From positions 15,780,230 through 15,844,229 of the forward strand of contig NC_134456.1 of the NCBI RefSeq assembly GCF_047948215.1: a DNA stretch of 64,000 nt. The letters run 5' to 3'. Positions 58,801-64,000 of the stretch are shown in pieces. The notes beneath the pieces were generated by a model. That model saw only the letters and a program-made list of their open reading frames with translations, was not told where the DNA came from and did no database searches. Made by a program: the position numbers and the translations under genes. The stretch comes from Lycorma delicatula (lineage: Eukaryota > Arthropoda > Insecta > Hemiptera > Fulgoridae). Every line of letters begins with the position of its first letter. Position 1 is the first letter of the stretch.

Positions 58801-59660
58801 AACTTTTCTACCTCAGTGCAAACAATTTTGTTGTAAACAAATCTCTGATAATGAAAGCAGCGTCTTGGGTTTGGTTTATATGGTTGCACATGAACAGAAA
58901 AGTAGTAAATTTTTATTCGCTCATGGACAGTTGGAGTAGAAAAGGTTAGAATAAGTGATGTTGGTACATCAACACCATTCCCCTTCCTTATTATCCTCTG
59001 CACAGAAGTGACTGACTGCTGTGATAGCTCTTCTGATACCAGCAAAATCACAGTAAAAGATCATTTATTCCCTTGTTGGAATTTAGTGTACTGTGGGGCT
59101 CTACTACCTGTCCTTCCATTCCTAAGGGCTAGGAGCTTCTGACTCTTGTTTATCATGAATTACCTCAGTCATCAGAGCGCCAGTCCTAAGCTTTTTAATA
59201 GATTAAGGAAAGGTACAAGCCATTCCACTACATTTATTTATTAGGAATAGAGAAATCTTAGAGAAGGATTTACCTTCTTTATTATATTTGACTCTAAGAA
59301 ACCATACACTAGAAAATTTAGCACTACCTCTTTCATTTCTGTTTCATGTCTCCTGACACATCTTCGGCTGACAATGTTGGTTGAAGTTTTTTCAAACTCC
59401 CCAGTTCATTGTTTTTTTCAAATGGACCAACAACACCAAAAAATTATTATTTGGGACTGAAATTTTGTTCCCAAGAGTACCAGTGATTTAACAGACCACT
59501 CCAGCAGAGTGTCTCTTTCTGGAGCTAGGACTGCATATAACTGGGTTCACCCTGATGCCCAAAGGACATTACTTGAGACCCACTACGAAGCTGCAGAGAC
59601 TGGGGCTGTTGGAATGCCAACCACCAAAATCTTAAAGAGCAAGATTCCCCATCAGGATCA
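55860..59660 (-). pseudogene. I-like LINE copy 3, nearly end to end but heavily decayed
   Basis: From the 5' end: leader shared with copy 2 (59660-59490); ORF1 with VHVQPYKPNPRRCFHYQRF and VEKFINCKGPH (58870-58776; knuckle Cys largely lost) and CTLCKELI (58580); linker remnants near 58200-58100; RT pieces YALNTSNDTSPK (57950), SWSEALVIPSLKPDKN (57815), NGTHVKSSSSLVP (57710) and RQRRSSIND (57630). RNase H: PDAIVHIDGSTHNNSVCCAF (56650-56580), LGLPGIASVFIAQLYAIN, and the tail THGHLLNQTSA-like with LPRCVHHIFVDC (56030-55960). As in copy 2, no endonuclease is found between ORF1 and the RT linker. Stops and frameshifts are frequent, so it is older than copies 1 and 2. Confidence 0.75.
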
Positions 59661-59929
59661 CCTGGGTTAACTAGTTTCATACTATCCTTTCTTCCTTCTT
59701 TTCTACAACAATTTTTTAACTACTACATATTTATTTATTACACCTTAATTATCTGTTCAATATTTCATTATCCGTTTTATAAATTCAATTTTTGTCTGCC
59801 TCATTTGTTTACCTTCTACACTTCCTTCACCAAACTAAACCTGTATGTCTTTTTTTTAATAGACAGCCTGCAAACCTAGTTTGTCTTTTTCAACGGATTC
59901 TATTAAAAATTTTCTCTCCTATTTATCTT
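59661..59929. other. No gene recognised
   Basis: Pyrimidine-rich spacer between two LINE remnants. A 66-codon ORF at 59792-59992 has no recognised motif. Confidence 0.5.
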
Positions 59930-62800
59930 AAATTTTCCATTTCAAATTTTATCAAGCCATCTAATTTTCAACATCTTCCTTTAACAATATAACTTCAAAG
60001 ATATCCATTCTTTTCCCTCCTGTCTTTCCTATGGTCCATGTTTCACTATCATAAAACACATAAATATATTCGAAATATTCTGAAATCTATATTTGATATT
60101 AGCAGAATTATTTAAATATACTAATTCATAATTTAATCCATCCGTTGTTCTTTATTAGCCAAATAACAAAATTCCTCCAGTTTGGTATATTGTGTTCTCC
60201 CATATTAATAATTAAATCATTATTTTCCTTGCTGTCATGTTTCATTACCATTGTTTTAGTCTTATTTATTTTTAACTAAATTTCTCTTTAGCAATAAATC
60301 AATGCCATTCAGATTCTTTCAAGCTCATCTTTGGTTCTGACATAAGAACAAATGACATCTGCATAAACAGTAAGTGTAAAGTAATATTTAGTCAATATTG
60401 CTTCCCTCTAGTCAAACAGACTACAGCACTTCAATTTTGAATATGAACACATATTTAGAATGACACAAAAGGTGTTGGTTTTCTTTGGGGGCAGGAAATG
60501 CGGGTATAGATAAAATCCAGCACACAATGCATTTTTAAATTGACTTAGAATTTTGCAACGTATTTTCTAACCTTTATGATGGTCTCATGTTTTTTATCCT
60601 CATTACATATTAACTCAGAATCAATCAACCAATTTTATTAAAAAAAAATAAAATCCTGAAATTTAACAGAAAATATTAAAGTTTTTAATTTTAACCATAT
60701 TATCTTTAAAAAAAATCAGAAATATAGCAAATTAAAAGAAAACTACAGTTTTTATTGGTATTTTTCTAAAACCCTTTTTTTACCAAACATTCGTTCATAT
60801 CAAATTAAAAAAATATTAACTTTTTTCAAAATTTTTTAAGTACACTGTGATTTTACAAACTTCTCTACTATAAACTTACACAATTACAGCGATGAAATTT
60901 ATGGGATAAATACATATCTATGGCATCATAATTCAAACTATTAAATATTACTAGTTATTTTTTAATACCATTACATCAGAATGACTTTTTTTCAATAACT
61001 ATAAAATATCATTTATTTATGGGAAATCTCAATACCCTCTGAATGGCCATGTCAAGTGTTTTTTATGATAAAGCAGTCCCGAAATGACATTTTTAAAGCA
61101 GATTTATTAAAATGGTGCAGTAATTTTTTACAAGTGTTGCATAATTTATTTAAATACATTATTAACCCGTTTTTTTTCTTCTGAATATTTAATAAAGAAA
61201 CCAACTATAAATGTGTAATATGAAATGTAAGTACTCAACATAAGTCATTTTATAAACAGCCAGCAAAATCATCATGTTAATTAATTATTTTGTTTATAAG
61301 CAGTTATTTTAAAAGTGTTTTCATGATCATGGTATTTTATTCAGAATTGGCTTACTGTAGCAAATTTTTATCACATAATATGGGAATATGAACTTACTTA
61401 AATAGAAAAATACTATAAACTAAATTATAAGAAATTTTAAGAGACTTCTTTTCAAGTGAATTATCAAAGTAGGTTTTTCAGAAGGGGATAACAGAAAAGG
61501 ATGTATTACCAAAAACACTGTTTATCTTCACTGAGATGAAGATAAACATTGTATCTCAAGTCAATTTTTATTGTATGACAATAAAATAAAGAGCAAATTA
61601 ATAGAGGTTTAAAGCTTTAAAAACTCAGATTATTTATTTTATAGAACCGCTTATTTTCAGTTACTTGTAGAAAATGAAAATTTCTCTTTCGTAAAACTAG
61701 TGATACATTCAACCCTGCTGTTAATTGATTGATTACTGAATGAGTTTCATTCTTTATATTTTATTAAAAAGGTTGAAGTTACTTTTAAAATTCTGTTTTG
61801 TAATCACCGTTTATTATTATTGTTTGCTGTTGCCATTATTGTTATAATTGATTTGTCTTGTTCTATTTATGTTCTTTAACTAATAAATGGTAATTGTATA
61901 AACATTTTAAATTATTTGTCCCTCAATATCCTGATCGAGCCACGAACACGCAACAATAAAATTTTAATACCTAGGTGCTGAGATCCTACATGATTCACAT
62001 CCATAAAGAAGTACAACACTCTCTTACTATGTAAAGTAAGATGGTGTTTACGTTTCTTCCTCTTAAATGTTTCCTTACCGTGCTGTTATTGTTTTTATTT
62101 TTTTTCCATGTTTGTAATCTTATGTTAACATAGTACCTATATTGTTTTATTTGTTCAATTCTTTTTTTTAGTGCAGACATTCGCTGGCTTATTTTCTCCT
62201 ACCTCGTTACTTTAGTTTTCCTAATACCCATTTTATGTCAAGTTCTGCTAATTTTGAAATCATCTGTTGAATGTCCAGTGCTTTACCTAAAAATCATGTC
62301 AAATGCTTTACCTAAAGAATCAAGAGTCATGTGTGAACCACAAAAAATGTATTCTCCTACTTGCAACACTGCTTCTATCTAGATAATTTTTACCATATCT
62401 TCAACAATTGTTGGTAGGCAGTAACCTTGCCTTACTCCTCCTCTAGGTCAAACCACTTGGTTTGAGCATCCTATATGTTCATAGCTGTTTTCTAATTCAC
62501 GTACAATTCCTCAGTCTAATCTTATCCTACCTTCTCGATTTACTCTTTGGCTTCTTGGAGAATTCTCATAAGTTTATGTTCCATTCAACATGGTCAAATG
62601 ATGTATCTGTGTTATACAGAATATACTTATTCCTTTACCTCTCACCAAACTAATAATTCATTCTAGGCTAATTGCATTCCTTCTTTACTAAATCCAAATT
62701 GTTTTCAGTAACAATTTCCTATACTTTTTACTCAAACATGTTCAGAATTCACAGAAGAATCTTTTTTGAATCTGAAGTTAAACTAATTGTACTGGAATCT
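59930..62800 (-). pseudogene. RTE-like LINE remnant in two pieces
   Basis: Upper piece (62800-61950), - strand: DLVKKECN near 62690 (expected FGF.K), YNTDTSFDHVEWNINL (62615-62565; motif A region) and a stretch equivalent to KGVRQGC near 62420. Lower piece (60440-59930): KNLNGIDLLLKRNLVKNK (60330-60280), YTKLEEFCYLANKEQRMD (60195-60140) and DSETWTIGKTGGKRMD-like text (60050-60000), which align in order with EEFCYLGSRITKDG and YGSETWTIGVSEKK of the RTE copies above. Motif C was not found. About 1.5 kb of AT-rich DNA (60441-61949) separates the pieces and is probably a later insertion or expansion. Confidence 0.6.
60441..61949. other. AT-rich spacer inside the RTE-like remnant
   Basis: No coding motifs, TIRs or LTRs recognised. 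It could be a non-autonomous insertion. Confidence 0.45.
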
Positions 62801-62959
62801 TAAACAACTGTCCAGGCTAAAGGAATCCAAAAGTAATATCCTATATTTAGAAAACCAGTCATCGTAATCTTTAATCGTAGGCTCAATCAACATAAAATAC
62901 CTGCAAGATTTGTTCTACATACTATCAAGGTCATCAGAATATACATGCATAGGCAAGCC

Positions 62960-63650
62960 GACTCACAATGCAATTGTAGTCAGTCGAGATGTGGACCCCA
63001 CAACAGAAGGTTCAGTGTGTAAGCAGAGTTTCAATCAGTTTCACCTGTTCAACAGCATGTACACACTGAATGGAAATCAATCTTCCTACATCCAAGTCTA
63101 TTCAACAGTGGGATATGATTTTAAGAAACTGGTAGTTGGTCTCACAGACTGAAAATCATCCAAAAGTTTCAGTTAGTGACAAAACTGTGGTTTGCGTGTG
63201 CAATGCATTCACTATCAGTTCTGGGAAGTCAATTAGGTGGACTATTTACAAACTGCAAATTCCTTGTTCCAATGCTCATAAGCGGCTCCATTTGTGAACG
63301 TACAAGTTACAAATCCTTCATCACATTAAAAACAAATGATTGTCTTCTACGATATCAGTTTGTTGCAGAGGTAATGCACCATGGCGAGAACAATCCTAAT
63401 TATCTTGATATGTTGTTGTTTAATTATGAGCCAATTTTAGTATCCAGATATCACTCCTTTGGACTTTTTTACTTGGGGATTTAATAAAAGTTGTGTGTGC
63501 CAAAGAAAATCAGAGATTTGGATAATTTAAAAGAGGACTGTTGAAGCTGTTTGAGGACCACAGATGCTCCTAAACACACCTGGTAAAAGTTAGATTATCA
63601 TCTAGATGAATGCTGAGCTACTAAAGGTGCACACACTGAACTTGACTAAC
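62960..63650 (+). pseudogene. IS630-like transposase pseudogene (DUF4817 type), internally deleted
   Basis: Frame-hopping translation: RRFSV-AEFQSVSPVQQHVH (62995-63065) is the first HTH. ETGSW (63130) is the linker. KSIRWTIYKLQIPCSNAHKR (63224-63283) and LHL-TYKLQILHHIKN (63284-63330) form the second HTH. It then jumps to YPDITPLDFF-equivalents and FLLGD (63440-63480), VCAKENQRF (63498), and W-KLDYHLDEC-ATKGAHTEL (63580-63640), the family C-terminus (usually W.ELDYRLDVCRVT.GAHIE). The central catalytic Asp region is deleted. It is a different lineage from the transposase at 1137-2128. Confidence 0.7.
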
Positions 63651-64000
63651 CTACATTGAAACTTGGTGAGTGCATTGTTTATTAAAAAAAAATAAATTAT
63701 ATTAACTGGTTTTCTTAATATAAGCTATTACTTTTGGATACCTTTAGCCCAGACACCCTGTACTTTACCGCAATATGTTGTTTGGAGAATAGAATCATGG
63801 TTGTTTTAATGAAACCAATTGTTATTTTTTTCCAGATTCCGTTTAGTTATTTTCTTTGCCTTTTTAACTTTGTTCAATTTATTTCTATTTCTTCTGCTGT
63901 CAGAGGAATATGATCACTAAAGTAACTGCAAACACTGACAAAGATGTCAGTTAAGGAATATAGCTTCAAATTAAGATATAATAAACTTATAGCATTATTT
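63651..64000. other. No gene recognised
   Basis: AT-rich sequence to the window edge. Confidence 0.5.

Overview
The window looks like insect nuclear DNA, most likely from a large hemimetabolous genome such as a hemipteran. This is inferred from AT-rich sequence, spliced exons with GT-AG junctions, microsatellites, and a dense mix of mariner/IS630 transposases, R1-, I-, RTE- and jockey-type LINEs, a Penelope-like element, a BEL/Pao LTR element and tRNA-derived SINEs. No bacterial operon, CRISPR array, rRNA gene or complete tRNA gene is visible. Almost every protein-like ORF is a decayed transposable element.

Host coding sequence is sparse. The best evidence is two + strand exons at 20129-20257 and 26184-26312. 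Each is exactly 129 nt, phase 0 at both ends, with good splice sites, and encodes an acidic segment with a V-K-S/T-E motif. They probably belong to one gene with a ~5.9 kb intron that carries an antisense RTE LINE and a sense SINE. A probable last exon of another gene lies on the - strand at 42676-42776. Weaker exon candidates are at 5542-5899 and 42065-42154 (+).

Layout: 1-120 inverted-repeat element; 1.1-2.1 kb IS630-like transposase; 2.3-3.9 kb RTE-related LINE (-); 6.7-7.0 kb LINE C-terminus (-); 7.9-8.9 kb and 9.2-10.1 kb two mariner pseudogenes in opposite orientation; 10.3-11.75 kb R1 3' half; 11.95-14.3 kb I-like LINE copy 1 with a structured 3' UTR; 15.2-17.1 kb jockey/CR1-like LINE (-); 17.1-19.4 kb IS630-like element with ~220 bp TIRs; 20.6-23.9 kb nearly intact RTE (-); 24.6 kb SINE; 26.9-29.6 kb Penelope-like element with an inverted fragment and hammerhead-like motifs; 30.6-32.3 kb second I-like family carrying a SINE; 34.6-37.8 kb R1 fragment, I-like copy 2 and RTE 3' stub joined end to end; 40.3-41.2 kb arthropod repeat-family pseudogene carrying a SINE; 44.6-47.6 kb mariner remnants, one split by an RTE; 50.5-54.2 kb a four-layer nested transposon complex; 55.9-59.7 kb I-like copy 3 (-); 59.9-62.8 kb another RTE-like LINE; 63.0-63.7 kb IS630-like transposase.

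The most informative parts are the nested insertions, whose target duplications give a relative age order, and the RNA-structure candidates: paired 3' UTR hairpins with identical loops and hammerhead-like motifs at the Penelope-like element. Family names come from recognising protein motifs by eye. No database search was run.
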